NCBI RefSeq assembly: GCF_018327705.1
Contig: NZ_BNEM01000001.1
Coordinates: 3,162,001 to 3,226,000 of the forward strand
DNA length: 64,000 nucleotides
Direction: 5' to 3'
Source: Catellatospora sp. TT07R-123
Lineage (GTDB): Bacteria > Actinomycetota > Actinomycetes > Mycobacteriales > Micromonosporaceae
In this document: positions 9,959 through 19,152 of the stretch, piece after piece
Layout: each line of letters opens with the position of its first letter
Position numbering within the stretch: position 1 is the stretch's first letter
Translations under genes and position numbers: made by a program
Notes under the pieces: generated by a model
What the model was told of the DNA's origin: nothing
The model's input: only the letters and a program-made list of their open reading frames with translations
Database searches by the model: none

Positions 9959-12028
9959 TCAGACCTTCGCCCCGAACTCGGTGGTCGTCATCGTCCCGCG
10001 GGCCGGTTTCAGGGCCGCGCGGGCGATCTGCTCCGCCTTGGCGCATTCGGCGCGCAGCACGTCGGCGGGGACCGGCCGGGACAGCGCGAACCCCTGCACC
10101 TGGTCGCAGCCGAGCTCGGCCAGCATGTTCAGCGCGGTCAGGTCCTCCACCCCCTCGGCGGTGACGAACAGCCCCAGGTTGTGGGCGAGTTCGATGGCGC
10201 TGCGCACCAGGATGGCGTCGCCGGGGTCGGTGGCCAGTTCCTGGATGAAGATCCGGTCGATCTTCAGTTCGTCCGCGGTGAGCAGTTTGAGCTGGTTGAG
10301 GGAGCTGAAGCCGGTGCCGAAGTCGTCGATCGACACCTGTACGCCGTCGTGCCGGATCCGGCGCAGCACCTCCTGCGCCCGGTCGGGGTCGGTGGTCATC
10401 CCGCTCTCGGTGATCTCCAGCCGAAGCAGGTGCGACGGCAGGCCGGTGTCGGCGAGCGCGGCCCGCACCTGCCCGACGAAAGCCTCGTCGAGCAGGCAGT
10501 TGGGGCTGACGTTGACCGACACCGTCAGCGGCCGGCCCTGGGCGTGCCAGCCCGCCGCCTCGGCGACGGCGATGCGCAGCAGGTGGTAGGTGAGCGGGAT
10601 CTCCAGGCCGCCGGTCTCGGCGACGCCGAGGAACGCGTCGGGCGCCAGCAGTCCCAGCTGCGGGTGCCGCCAGCGCACCAGCGCCTCGACGGCGGGGACG
10701 GTGGCGTCGGCGATGCGCACCTGGGGCTGGTAGTACAGCACCAGCTGGGCGTCGGGATCGCCCTCGGTGAGCAGCGTACGCAGGTCGGCGAAGAGCGCCA
10801 TCCGCCCAGGCTGGTCGATGTCGACCTCGGGGTCGTAGAGGGCGACGCCCTTGCCGCTGCTCTTGGCCCGGTACATGGCGGCGTCGGCGTGGCGGAGCAT
10901 GTCCTCGGCGGAGCAGCCGGGGGCGCCCAGCGCCATGCCCACGCTGCCGCTGACGGCCGCGGAGCCGACGGGCAGCTGGAAGTTGCGGCGCAGCGCGCCG
11001 CCGGCCCGCTCGGCGATCTCCAGCGCCGCCTCGACCGAGGAGACGCTGCGCAGCAGTACGGCGAACTCGTCGCCGCCGAGCCGGGCGACCGTGTCCCCCT
11101 CCCCGCAGACCTTGCCCAGCCGGTTGCCGGTCTGCACCAGCACCTCGTCGCCCGCGTGGTGGCCCAGGGTGTCGTTGACGGCCTTGAAGCCGTTCATGTC
11201 GATCAGCATCACCGCCGGCTGCCGGTCGGAGCCGGGCCCGGCCGCCTCGATGGCGTCGTCGAGCCGCTGCTGGAACAGCAGCCGGTTGGCCAGGCCGGTG
11301 AGCGGGTCGTGCAGGGCCTGGCGCTGGCTGGCGCGGGCGTGTTCGAGCACCCGGCGCTGGTAGGCGAGCATGACCCGCCAGATCGCGGCGACCAGGGCGA
11401 GCCCGATCGCGAAGCCGAGCATCGTCGCGGCGAACATCCTGGTCTGTACGCTGCGCAGCTCGGCGACCCGTTTCTGCGCCAGCGCGTGGTATGACCGGGA
11501 CACCTCGGTGATGTCGTGCTGGAGCGTGTAGTAGGCCGGGGTGACCTCCAGCCGGTCCTGCTTGACGGCGTCGGGGTTGCGGTCGGTGACCATGACGATG
11601 AGCTGGTCGGCCGCCTGCCGATACGCCGACTGCTCGGCCTGGAGCCGCAGCGCGTCCTGCTGGGCCGCCCCGGTGCTCAGCTCCACGGCCCGGCGCAGCG
11701 CGGCATCGGCCTGGGCGGCCGAGTCGAGGTATCTCTCCCGGCTGGCCACCGACGGTTCGAGCTGGTAGTGCCGGGCCTGCATCTCCTGCACGGCCACGGC
11801 CGAGCTGGCCTCGCTGAAGATGGCGTCGAGCACCAGGGCCCGGCTCTGCGCCTCGGTGGCCCTGGTGGCCTGGAGGGTGCCCCACAGTGTGAACGCGCCG
11901 AGCCCGCACAGGACGGCCGCGAGCGCGGCGGTCATGCCCAGGCTGCGGCGCGGGCGGATGGGGTCGCTGCGGCGGGCACGCCTGCCCCGCTTGCCGAAGG
12001 CGGCCCGCCACCAAGACGGCCACTGCAT
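9959..12028 (-). CDS. Membrane GGDEF-EAL protein (cyclic di-GMP turnover)
   Basis: 689-residue bifunctional-type regulator of cyclic di-GMP. A membrane helix at ~32-54 and a second at ~199-223 flank a ~145-residue helical extracytoplasmic sensor (CHASE3- or four-helix-bundle-like by its heptad-rich look). The cytoplasmic part has DPLTGLANR, then RLGGDEF (GGDEF at 318-322) with the active site intact, and an EAL domain with EALVRW (448-450), LEITES, DDFGTGFSSL and KIDRIFI. No RxxD inhibitory site precedes GGDEF. Both domains look competent, so synthesis, hydrolysis or both are possible. The ATG at 12028 was chosen because upstream in-frame codons are non-homologous. It is divergent from the binding-protein gene at 12154. 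An ordinary 141-nt gap separates its stop from comEA. Confidence 0.93.
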   Translation of the reverse strand: MQWPSWWRAAFGKRGRRARRSDPIRPRRSLGMTAALAAVLCGLGAFTLWGTLQATRATEAQSRALVLDAIFSEASSAVAVQEMQARHYQLEPSVASRERYLDSAAQADAALRRAVELSTGAAQQDALRLQAEQSAYRQAADQLIVMVTDRNPDAVKQDRLEVTPAYYTLQHDITEVSRSYHALAQKRVAELRSVQTRMFAATMLGFAIGLALVAAIWRVMLAYQRRVLEHARASQRQALHDPLTGLANRLLFQQRLDDAIEAAGPGSDRQPAVMLIDMNGFKAVNDTLGHHAGDEVLVQTGNRLGKVCGEGDTVARLGGDEFAVLLRSVSSVEAALEIAERAGGALRRNFQLPVGSAAVSGSVGMALGAPGCSAEDMLRHADAAMYRAKSSGKGVALYDPEVDIDQPGRMALFADLRTLLTEGDPDAQLVLYYQPQVRIADATVPAVEALVRWRHPQLGLLAPDAFLGVAETGGLEIPLTYHLLRIAVAEAAGWHAQGRPLTVSVNVSPNCLLDEAFVGQVRAALADTGLPSHLLRLEITESGMTTDPDRAQEVLRRIRHDGVQVSIDDFGTGFSSLNQLKLLTADELKIDRIFIQELATDPGDAILVRSAIELAHNLGLFVTAEGVEDLTALNMLAELGCDQVQGFALSRPVPADVLRAECAKAEQIARAALKPARGTMTTTEFGAKV

Positions 12029-12153
12029 TGTTTCGGGTGCCCCCCTCCGGGCTGGCCTGCGGCCCGCCCCGCCGAGTGCTGCACGCCGACGAGGCAGATG
12101 GCCAGGACGGCATATCCGGCTTATCCTACTAACACGTGATAATAATTCACCGT

Positions 12154-13341
12154 ATGGACGACCTCCAGCCACGACGAGCCGCGCGCCGCCGCCTTCGGGC
12201 AGCGGCCGCCGCGATGCTGGCCGCTCTGTGCGGTGTTCTGGCCGCATGCAGCACCCCCAGCAAGCCGGATGATACGCCACAAACAGTACGTATCGGCGCA
12301 CTGATTCCGCTGACCGGCGACAACGCGCCGACCGGCCAGCGGATGATGGAGGCGTACCAGCTCGCGATCAAGGAGGTCAACGACGCGGGCGGCGTGCTCG
12401 GGCACCCGGTCGAGCTGGTGACCGGCGACGACGCGTGCGACCCCGGCACGGCGGTGGTGAAGGCGAACGACCTGGTGGCCAAGGACATCACGGTGTCGGT
12501 CGGCGGCGGGTGCAGCGTCGCGGTCGTGCCCGTGCTGAAGCCGTTCCACACCGCCGCCATCCCGATGATCATCCCGGCGGCGAACTCGATGGACCTGCTC
12601 GCCCCCGGCTACGACAGCGTCTTCCTGCTGGCGGGCACCGCCAAGGAGGAGGGTGAGCGTGCGGTGCAGTCGCTGGCCAAGCTGGGCCGCAAGAAGCTGG
12701 CCGTGGTCGACGACGGCACCAGCTTCCCGCAGTCGGTGGCCCAGGCCGCCGTCGAGCGCCTGAAGCAGCCGGACGCGGGACTGGAGCTGGCCGCCCGGCT
12801 GCGCATCAGCCAGGGCGCCAACAGCTACCCGCGCGTGGTCGACGAGGTCATGCAGAAGCAGGCCGACGCGGTCCTGTTCACCGGGTACTACCCGGAGGCG
12901 GCCACCATCATCCGCGACCTGCGGGCCGCCAAGTTCACCGGCACGATCATGCTGTCGGACGCGGGACTGGACCCCACCCTGTTCGACAAGCTGACGCCGC
13001 AGGAGACCGAGGGCGTCTACGGGATCACGCTGCCGCTGGCGCAGTTCGAGCCGAAGGCCAAGGAGTGGGCGCAGCGCTACCGGGCCGCGTACGGCCACGA
13101 ACCGGGGCCGTTCACGATGCAGAGCTACGACGCGTTCAAGCTGGCCGTCAACGCGATCCAGCGCGCGGGCAGCCTGGACCGGGAGGCCGTGCGCAAGGCG
13201 ATCGCCGCCACCACCCCGGCCGACATCCAGCTGCTGTCGGGCCCCTCGCAGTTCGGGCCGGACGGGACCCAGCCGCACCCGGACTTCATGCTGCTGAAGA
13301 TCCACGACGGGGCCTTCACCCTGGTCAGCCAGACGGGCTGA
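12154..13341 (+). CDS. Branched-chain amino-acid-type ABC substrate-binding lipoprotein
   Basis: 395-residue periplasmic-binding-protein-like lipoprotein (LivJ/LivK fold, peripla_BP_6). A basic N-terminus (RRAARRRLRAA) and hydrophobic stretch end in the lipobox LAAC at about 30-33. The mature part opens with VRIGALIPLTGDNAPTGQRMMEAYQLAIKEVNDAGG, which is diagnostic when read in pieces, and has SVGGGCSVAVVPVLKPF and ADAVLFTGYYPEA. No permease or ATPase genes are adjacent, so it may serve as an orphan receptor. The ATG at 12154 is preferred; a GTG at 12136 in frame would add six residues. It is divergent from the GGDEF-EAL gene. Ligand not predictable. Confidence 0.88.
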   Translation: MDDLQPRRAARRRLRAAAAAMLAALCGVLAACSTPSKPDDTPQTVRIGALIPLTGDNAPTGQRMMEAYQLAIKEVNDAGGVLGHPVELVTGDDACDPGTAVVKANDLVAKDITVSVGGGCSVAVVPVLKPFHTAAIPMIIPAANSMDLLAPGYDSVFLLAGTAKEEGERAVQSLAKLGRKKLAVVDDGTSFPQSVAQAAVERLKQPDAGLELAARLRISQGANSYPRVVDEVMQKQADAVLFTGYYPEAATIIRDLRAAKFTGTIMLSDAGLDPTLFDKLTPQETEGVYGITLPLAQFEPKAKEWAQRYRAAYGHEPGPFTMQSYDAFKLAVNAIQRAGSLDREAVRKAIAATTPADIQLLSGPSQFGPDGTQPHPDFMLLKIHDGAFTLVSQTG

Positions 13342-13359
13342 CCAGGGCCCGGCGCCCGG

Positions 13360-13584
13360 TCACGGAATGTCGTTGAGGGTGGTCTCGATCTTGCCCAGGC
13401 GCTGGTCGACCTGGTCGAGCCGCTGGGCGAGCTGACGGTTGGTGGCGGCCAGGCCGTCGAGGCTGGCCCGCAGCGCGTCGTCCGCGACGGCCGGGCGCTG
13501 CCGCAGCGTGTGCAGCACGACGGGGATTACCCAGCTGACGGCGCCGATGATGGCCACCCAGCCGAACCAGGGGATGCTCTCCAT
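13360..13584 (-). CDS. Small single-helix membrane protein with coiled-coil tail
   Basis: 74-residue protein of unknown function. Residues ~5-25 (PWFGWVAIIGAVSWVIPVVLH) form one membrane helix. Residues ~40-70 follow a heptad pattern (LDGLAATNRQLAQRLDQVDQRLGKIE) typical of a coiled coil, so it is probably an oligomeric membrane-anchored rod. Its ATG touches the stop of the ArsR regulator gene (shared base at 13584), so the two form one operon and the regulator may control it. Confidence 0.75.
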   Translation of the reverse strand: MESIPWFGWVAIIGAVSWVIPVVLHTLRQRPAVADDALRASLDGLAATNRQLAQRLDQVDQRLGKIETTLNDIP

Positions 13585-13901
13585 TACGAATCTTCCTCAG
13601 GGGTGACGGGAGGGCTCGCGGCGACCGCGGCCCGGACGGTGGGCAGATCGACGGTGAGCGCGAACGGCACCGCCTCGAAATACTTGAGCGCCTTGCCGTC
13701 GGGCGACAGCTCCAGGTGCCCCGTGACGTAGCCGACCTCTTCGAGTCGGCGCAGGTGCAGATAGAGCAGCGCCCGGGACATGCCGGTCCGTCTGGCCAGC
13801 TCGCTGACGTGCGTCGACTCCTCGGCCAGGGTGGCCAGGATGCGCAACCGCAACGGGTTGGCCACCGCCGCGAGGCGGCCGACCAGGCTTTCGACGTCCA
13901 C
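13584..13901 (-). CDS. ArsR-family winged-helix repressor
   Basis: 105-residue DNA-binding protein. Residues ~8-80 form an ArsR winged helix: GRLAAVANPLRLRILATLAE, then recognition-helix segment HVSELARRTGMSRALLYLHLRRLEE and wing YVTGHLELSPDGKALKYFE. There are no Cys pairs of the metal-sensing kinds, so the signal is not obviously a metal. The GTG at 13901 is supported by AGAGAGG five bases upstream; an ATG at 13949 in the same frame lies inside the palindromic operator and is less likely. A palindrome at 13919-13946 directly upstream suggests autoregulation. It is translationally joined to the small membrane protein downstream. Confidence 0.85.
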   Translation of the reverse strand: MDVESLVGRLAAVANPLRLRILATLAEESTHVSELARRTGMSRALLYLHLRRLEEVGYVTGHLELSPDGKALKYFEAVPFALTVDLPTVRAAVAASPPVTPEEDS

Positions 13902-13918
13902 TGGTACCTCTCTGACTA

Positions 13919-13946
13919 ACACCTGTAAGAATTCTATGACAGGTGT
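13919..13946. promoter_or_regulatory. Palindromic operator candidate for the ArsR regulator
   Basis: Perfect 8-bp arms ACACCTGT (13919-13926) and ACAGGTGT (13939-13946) are separated by 12 nt that contain an AGAATTCT palindrome. The site is 18 nt upstream of the regulator start. On the minus strand the right arm runs into TTGACA, a possible -35 box, so binding would block its own promoter. Confidence 0.7.
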
Positions 13947-14164
13947 CAACCGCGCGTAAGAGCAGCGGGTTCAACTGTCGGGACTCTGTCGGTTCACGAC
14001 AGAAGGCTCTTCCCAGTTTTTCAACAGTTTTGACGTTACGAATCGTCGAAAGCTGTTCACAGACCTGCCGCTACCTGTACACGCGCTCCTAGGTTCTCCC
14101 CAGCCCTTCGCGGCCGGCGTCAACCGGACCCGGTCGCGAAGCCGGCTTCTGGGAGGAGATCACC

Positions 14165-16120
14165 TTGCTGCAACGCATCTACGGCTTCGGTGCCGCGTTC
14201 GTCCTGGTGTTCGCGGCCGCGGTCGGCGTTCCGGGTCCGGCGCAGGCCGCCCCCGAGGGCACCGTCCGGTACGCGGACAGCCCCAGCGCCGTCCCCGGGC
14301 GCTACATCGTGGTGCTGAAGGACTCCGCGGTGGCCGCCACCGCGTCGGCCATCGGCGCCAAGGCCCGCGACCTCGCGGGCCGGTTCGGCGGGAAGACCCG
14401 CCACGTGTACGACGCCGCGCTGCACGGCTTCTCGGTGTCGCTGTCGGCGCAGCAGGCCCGCCGCCTGGCCGCCGACCCGGCCGTCGCCTCGGTCGAGGCC
14501 GTCCAGCACGTGCAGATCGCCGACACCCAGAGCAACCCGCCGAACTGGGGCGACGACCGCATCGACCAGGCGAACCTGCCGCTGAACCAGTCGTTCGCCT
14601 ACCCGGCCAACCCCGGCCAGGGCGTGACCGTGTACATCACCGACACCGGCCTGAACCCCAACCACCAGGAGTTCACCGGCCGGGTCAAGCAGGGCACCGA
14701 CATCGTCGACGGGGACAGCAACCCCGCCGACTGCCACGGCCACGGCACCCACGTGGCGGGCACCGCGGTCGGCACCACGTACGGCATCGCCAAGAAGGCC
14801 AGCCTGGTGTCGGTACGCGTGCTGGACTGCCAGGGCAGCGGCACCAACGACGACCTGATCGCCGGGTTCAACTGGGTGCGCACCAACGGCGTCAAGCCCG
14901 CGGTCGTCAACTACAGCATCGGCTGCACCAGCCCGTGCACCAGCCAGGCCATGGACACCGCGGTCACCAACCTGATCAACTCGGGGATCCAGGTCGTCAT
15001 GGCGGCCGGCAACTCCGGCGACAACGCCTGCAACTACAGCCCGCAGGCGGTGTCGGCGGCGGTGACCGTCGGCAACTCCAACAGCTCCGACGCCCGCAAC
15101 AGCACCAGCAACTACGGCACCTGCCTGGACCTGTTCGCGCCGGGCACGAGCATCGTGTCGGCGTCGTACTCCAGCAACACCGGCAGCGCCACGATGACCG
15201 GCACCTCGATGGCGTCCCCGCACGTCACCGGCGCCGCCGCCGTCTACCTGGGACAGAACCCCAACGCCACCCCGGCCCAGGTCCGCGACGCGCTGGTCAA
15301 CAACGCCACCACTGGAAAGATCACCAGCCCGGGCACCGGTTCGCCGAACCGCCTGCTGTACACGGGCTTCATGAACGGCGGGACCCAGCCGGGCAACCCG
15401 TCGGTGACCAACCCCGGTAACCAGAGCACCGGGGTCGGTCAGTCGGTCAACCTGCAGCTGCAGGCGTCCGGCGGCACCTCCCCCTACACCTGGAGCGCCT
15501 CCGGCCTGCCCGCCGGCCTGTCGATCGGCTCGTCGACCGGCCTCATCACGGGCAGCCCGACCACCGCCGCCAGCTACAACGTCACCGTCACGGTGACCGA
15601 CTCGGCGAGCAAGACCGGGACCGTCACGTTCACCTGGACGGTCACCTCGGGCGGCGGCGGCTGCACCCCGGTGCAGGTGGTCGGCAACTCCAGCCTGGAG
15701 AACGGCACCACCCCGTGGGCCTCGAACAGCGGCGTCATCGGCGCCTGGTCGGGGTACGGCTACCCGGGCCACACCGGCACGCGCAGCGCGTGGCTGGGCG
15801 GCCAGGGCCAGACGCACACTGATTACATCTCCCAGTCGGTGACCATTCCCGCCGGCTGCACGAGTGTGACGCTGCGCTACTGGATCCGGATCACGACCGC
15901 CGAGAACGACGGCCTGGTCTACGACCGGTTGACCGTGACCATGGGCAGCACGACGGTCGTTTCCGCCACGAACCTCGACGCCAACTCGGCGTACGTGGAG
16001 AAGGTGGTCAACGTGAGCCAGTTCGCCGGGCAGACGGTGACGCTGAAGTTCAGCGGCGTCGAGGACCAGAACCTCCAGACCAGCTGGGTCATCGACGATG
16101 TGACCATCAGCGCCTCCTGA
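14165..16120 (+). CDS. Secreted subtilisin-like serine protease with C-terminal Ig-like and binding domains
   Basis: 651-residue S8A protease, aqualysin/proteinase-K type. A signal peptide ends near PAQAAPEG (~27-32), followed by an inhibitor-I9 propeptide ([11 protein letters not shown] to VASVEAVQ). The catalytic triad is visible: Asp160 (YITDTGLN), His193 ([10 protein letters not shown]) and Ser348 (GTSMASPH), with AAGNSG forming the oxyanion-hole region. After the protease, residues ~407-495 form a putative Ig (He_PIG) domain with [20 protein letters not shown]. After a GGGG linker comes a ~150-residue beta-rich domain likely to bind substrate. The start is TTG, backed by GGGAGGAG six bases upstream. 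A terminator follows the stop. It is a stand-alone gene for extracellular protein degradation. Confidence 0.95.
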   Translation: MLQRIYGFGAAFVLVFAAAVGVPGPAQAAPEGTVRYADSPSAVPGRYIVVLKDSAVAATASAIGAKARDLAGRFGGKTRHVYDAALHGFSVSLSAQQARRLAADPAVASVEAVQHVQIADTQSNPPNWGDDRIDQANLPLNQSFAYPANPGQGVTVYITDTGLNPNHQEFTGRVKQGTDIVDGDSNPADCHGHGTHVAGTAVGTTYGIAKKASLVSVRVLDCQGSGTNDDLIAGFNWVRTNGVKPAVVNYSIGCTSPCTSQAMDTAVTNLINSGIQVVMAAGNSGDNACNYSPQAVSAAVTVGNSNSSDARNSTSNYGTCLDLFAPGTSIVSASYSSNTGSATMTGTSMASPHVTGAAAVYLGQNPNATPAQVRDALVNNATTGKITSPGTGSPNRLLYTGFMNGGTQPGNPSVTNPGNQSTGVGQSVNLQLQASGGTSPYTWSASGLPAGLSIGSSTGLITGSPTTAASYNVTVTVTDSASKTGTVTFTWTVTSGGGGCTPVQVVGNSSLENGTTPWASNSGVIGAWSGYGYPGHTGTRSAWLGGQGQTHTDYISQSVTIPAGCTSVTLRYWIRITTAENDGLVYDRLTVTMGSTTVVSATNLDANSAYVEKVVNVSQFAGQTVTLKFSGVEDQNLQTSWVIDDVTISAS

Positions 16121-16136
16121 CCTGCGGGGGAGGGTG

Positions 16137-16169
16137 GCGGTCGGGCGTCTCACGAGGACGCCCGACCGC
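16137..16169. terminator. Bidirectional terminator between protease and HTH gene
   Basis: Perfect 13-bp stem, 16137-16149 with 16157-16169, 7-nt loop, followed by TATT on the plus strand. It serves two convergent genes and overlaps the stop codon of the minus-strand gene by one base. Confidence 0.85.
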
Positions 16170-17107
16170 TATTCCCATTCCCAGCGCATGCCCACGATGC
16201 CCGGCGGCACGTCCGAACCGACCAGGTGCGCCCCGTGCGTCGAGCCGATCCACACCTCGCGCAGCCCCTGGTCCGGGGCGTTCACGCCGCGCCGCTCGAA
16301 CCGGTAGCACCGGGCCGGCACCGCGTCGCGGTGGAACTGCAGTTGCAGCAGGTACTCCCCCACCGGCACCGAGAAACCCCGGTAGTAGATGTCGGTGGGC
16401 GCGGCGGAGCTGCTGAGGAACTCGTACTCCAGCACCACCGTGTCGCCCTGCGACAGCATCCGGTCGAAGATGATCTCAGCGGCGCACAGCCCGCTGTCCG
16501 GATCGGTGCGCACCCGCCCCAGGCGGCAGTTGCGCAGCGCGTTGATCTGCACCGGGGCGCCCGGATCGTCGGTGCGGAAGATGCCGACGGTGCGCGACAC
16601 CCGGTCCACGTTGGCCCGCAGCACCTGCCGGCAGCTGAGGCTGATCTCCTGCCGCTGCGCGCCCACCTGGTACACGTCGTGCAGGCTGACCCGGCTGAGC
16701 TCGTGGTAGAGCCAGCGGTCCAGCTCCCCGATCATCTTGGCGACGCTGGGCGAGTCGGTGAACAGCCGGTCGATGTCGATGGTCCCCGGGGGCTGGCCCA
16801 GCCAGCGCCCGCGCGGGCGGCGCGGACCGAGCTGGGCTATCAGGGACTCGGCGGGCAGCGACAGGATCTGCTCCAGCAGCCGGACCGCCTTCATCGACTC
16901 GGGGCGCTCAGGACGGCTGCGCCCCCGGCGCCAGTAGCTCAACGTGGTGGTGCTGACTGTGATCCCGGCAGCGGCAAGCCGCTCCTGGATCTCCTCCAAC
17001 CGCATTCCCCGGTCTTCGATGGCCAGGTGGAGCACGGCGGAGAACGGGCCGGTTCGCAGCGCGTGCGCCAGGTCCCGGCCGACCGAATCCGGTCGAGCCT
17101 TCTCCAT
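16169..17107 (-). CDS. HTH protein with large uncharacterised C-terminal domain
   Basis: 312-residue probable DNA-binding regulator. Residues ~36-66 read as a helix-turn-helix of the XRE kind (MRLEEIQERLAAAG, then TVSTTTLSYWRRGRSRPE). The rest resembles no domain I recognise: a helical stretch with LDRWLYHELSRVSLHDVYQ, and a beta-rich C-terminal half (EISLSCRQVLRANVDRVSR, GDTVVLEYEFLSS, GEYLLQLQFHRDAVP). The C-terminal half resembles an 8-stranded beta sandwich, perhaps ligand-binding. It is convergent with the protease gene and shares the bidirectional terminator. I do not infer that it regulates the protease. Confidence 0.7.
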   Translation of the reverse strand: MEKARPDSVGRDLAHALRTGPFSAVLHLAIEDRGMRLEEIQERLAAAGITVSTTTLSYWRRGRSRPERPESMKAVRLLEQILSLPAESLIAQLGPRRPRGRWLGQPPGTIDIDRLFTDSPSVAKMIGELDRWLYHELSRVSLHDVYQVGAQRQEISLSCRQVLRANVDRVSRTVGIFRTDDPGAPVQINALRNCRLGRVRTDPDSGLCAAEIIFDRMLSQGDTVVLEYEFLSSSAAPTDIYYRGFSVPVGEYLLQLQFHRDAVPARCYRFERRGVNAPDQGLREVWIGSTHGAHLVGSDVPPGIVGMRWEWE

Positions 17108-17167
17108 GAACGGTGAGTATCGTCACCGCTGCGCGATACCGCCACCGCACTGCGCCGCCGCGGGTGC

Positions 17168-18040
17168 TCAGCCGGGCAGCAGGGACTGGTCCGGCTCCGG
17201 TAGGCGGTGCACGACGATCCCGGCCAGACCGGGGCCGACGTGCGCGGCGACGACCGCGCCGACCTCGCTGGTGTAGAGCTCGCACAGCCGGTCGCCGAGC
17301 CGTTCCCGCAGCGCCGCCGCGACCGAGCCGGCCCGCTCGGCGGCGGCCAGGTGGTGCACCGCGACCTCGACCGGGCCGTCCCCGGACGCCTGCACCGCGA
17401 GCGCCACCAGCCGGTCCAGGGCACGGGCGGCGGTGCGCACCTTGTCGCGCATGGAGATGCCGCCCGCCGAGACCTCCAGCAGCGGCTTGACCGCCAGCGC
17501 CGTGCCGACCAGCGCGGACGCGGCGTTGATCCGGCCGCCCCGGCGCAGGTGCTCCAGCGTGTCGACGTAGAAGAAGGTGGAGGTGCGGCTGATGGTGGAC
17601 AGCGCCGCCTCGCGTACCCCCTTGAGGTCCCTGCCCTCGGCCGCGGCCCGCGCCGCCGCCAGGGCCGGGAAGCCCACGCCCATCGCCGCCGAGCACGAGT
17701 CGACCACCTCGACCGGCCCGGCCGCCTGCTTGGCCGCGATCGCGGCCGAGCCGAGCGTGCCCGACAGCGCCCCGGCCAGGTGCACCGAGACGACACCGTC
17801 GACGCCCGCGGCGAACAGGTGGTCGTACACCTGCTTGAACTCGGCCGGAGTGGGCTGGGAGGTGGTGACCGACACCCGCCGCGCGGTCAGCGCCACCGCG
17901 ACCTCGGCCGGGGTGACGTCGACGCCCTCGCGGCCCGACACGCCGCCGAGCACGATGTGCAGGGGCACCACGGTGAGCGTCCCGTCGCCGACGGCGGCGG
18001 GCAGGTACGCGGTGGAGTCGGTGACGACGGCTACGGCCAT
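17168..18040 (-). CDS. DegV family fatty-acid-binding protein
   Basis: 290-residue DegV/FakB-type protein, which in other bacteria holds a fatty acid for phosphorylation by FakA. Family motifs are present: VAVVTDSTAYLP at the N-terminus, VTTSQPTPAEF, the ALSGTLGSA loop that contacts the carboxylate, VVDSCSAAMGVG and LEHLRRGGRI. No FakA-like kinase gene is in the window. Seventeen nucleotides separate its ATG from the upstream lipoprotein stop, so the two are probably co-transcribed. Function as a lipid carrier is inferred from the family. Confidence 0.93.
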   Translation of the reverse strand: MAVAVVTDSTAYLPAAVGDGTLTVVPLHIVLGGVSGREGVDVTPAEVAVALTARRVSVTTSQPTPAEFKQVYDHLFAAGVDGVVSVHLAGALSGTLGSAAIAAKQAAGPVEVVDSCSAAMGVGFPALAAARAAAEGRDLKGVREAALSTISRTSTFFYVDTLEHLRRGGRINAASALVGTALAVKPLLEVSAGGISMRDKVRTAARALDRLVALAVQASGDGPVEVAVHHLAAAERAGSVAAALRERLGDRLCELYTSEVGAVVAAHVGPGLAGIVVHRLPEPDQSLLPG

Positions 18041-18056
18041 GCGCGCACGCTACCTG

Positions 18057-18476
18057 TCACGACGGCTGTGCCGAGATGACCTCGAGCACAGGCCCCATCT
18101 GGCAGATCGTCGCGATGTCGGTGCGGATGCGGCCGGTGACCGTCAGCCGGGCCCCGGGCGTGATGACGTCGCGGTCGCCGCCCATCAGCTCGTAGGTCTT
18201 GCCGGACGCGCGCAGCACGGTGCAGCCGCCCTCCAGGTCGACATGCTCGACGGTGCCGGTCACGGTGATCTCGTCCCTGGCCGGGGGCGGGATGCTCGGG
18301 CCGCCCTTCGGCGGCTTGGGCGTGCCCGCGCCCGGCGACGGTGCGCTGCTCACACTGGCCTCCCCGGTGGGTGTGCCGTTCGGCTCCGCGGTGCCGGTGC
18401 GCGCGCAACCGGCCAGCAGGCCGCCCAGCAGCGTCGCGGCCAGCAGGGTTCGCGTCAGGTGCTTTCGCGTCGTCAT
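18057..18476 (-). CDS. Secreted lipoprotein, OB-fold-like
   Basis: 139-residue lipoprotein of unknown role. The N-terminus MTTRKHLTRTLLAATLLGGLLAGC has a clear lipobox (LLAGC). A ~45-residue Pro/Ser/Gly linker follows, then a compact domain of about 75 residues with ITVTGTVEHVDLEGGCTVLRASGKTYELMGG and ARLTVTGRIRTD. The repeated VTG strands and two Cys resemble small OB-fold outer-surface domains (DUF5818-like, uncertain). I chose the ATG at 18476 because the upstream in-frame region lacks signal-peptide features. Confidence 0.75.
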   Translation of the reverse strand: MTTRKHLTRTLLAATLLGGLLAGCARTGTAEPNGTPTGEASVSSAPSPGAGTPKPPKGGPSIPPPARDEITVTGTVEHVDLEGGCTVLRASGKTYELMGGDRDVITPGARLTVTGRIRTDIATICQMGPVLEVISAQPS

Positions 18477-18522
18477 GTCAGATGGGACGTTACCGGCACG
18501 CCGGGAGTTGCGCGAGCGCTGC

Positions 18523-19152
18523 TCAGACACCCGCGTTGTACGCCGACACCCGCCAGCCGTGCTCTGCCGAGTGGGTCAGGTCGACCCAGTGGCAGTTCTG
18601 GATCGGCATGATCGTCGGCAGGATCTCGTACGGCCAGCCCAGCAGGGTGGCGACGCCGTACTTGATGGCGGCGCCGTGCGAGGCGAGCACCGTGGTGGCA
18701 CCCGGGGCGGCCTCGGCGGCCTGCCGGATGACCTCGACGACCCGCTTGCCCAGGTCGGCCAGTGGCTCGACGCCGTCGCCCGGGGCGTCCACGGCGTCAC
18801 GCCAGCCGCGCCACGAGACCGGGAACCGCTCCTTGACCTCGGTCATCAGCAGGTCTTCCCACTGCCCGAAGCCGCGCTCGCGCAGCCGCGGGTCGCGCTC
18901 GGCCACCAGCCCGGTCAGCTCCGCCAGCGCGGCCGCGGTGTGCGCGGCGCGGCTGAGGTCGCTGGTGACCAGCCGGACGGGGCCGCGGCGAGCGAGCGCC
19001 GGGGCCGCGGCAGCAGCCTGCGCGCGGCCCGTGTCGTTGAGCGGCGAGTCCTGCTGCCCCTGCACCCGGCCCTCGGCGTTGTAGTACGTGTTGCCGTGCC
19101 GCCAGAGGACGACCCGGGTCACAGCGTGCTCCGAGCCCCGCTCGTTGCTCAC
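18523..19152 (-). CDS. Histidine phosphatase family protein (phosphoglycerate mutase-like)
   Basis: 209-residue phosphatase of the histidine-phosphatase superfamily. The nucleophile motif WRHGNTYYNAEGRVQGQQD (His19) and the second catalytic His in VLASHGAAIKYG are present, with ERGFGQWED carrying the usual Glu. This gene follows rsfS in many actinobacteria, where the product has been proposed to be glucosyl-3-phosphoglycerate phosphatase (GpgP) or a similar enzyme; the substrate cannot be fixed from sequence. The GTG at 19152 overlaps the rsfS stop (GTGA), so translation is coupled. Confidence 0.92.
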   Translation of the reverse strand: MSNERGSEHAVTRVVLWRHGNTYYNAEGRVQGQQDSPLNDTGRAQAAAAAPALARRGPVRLVTSDLSRAAHTAAALAELTGLVAERDPRLRERGFGQWEDLLMTEVKERFPVSWRGWRDAVDAPGDGVEPLADLGKRVVEVIRQAAEAAPGATTVLASHGAAIKYGVATLLGWPYEILPTIMPIQNCHWVDLTHSAEHGWRVSAYNAGV

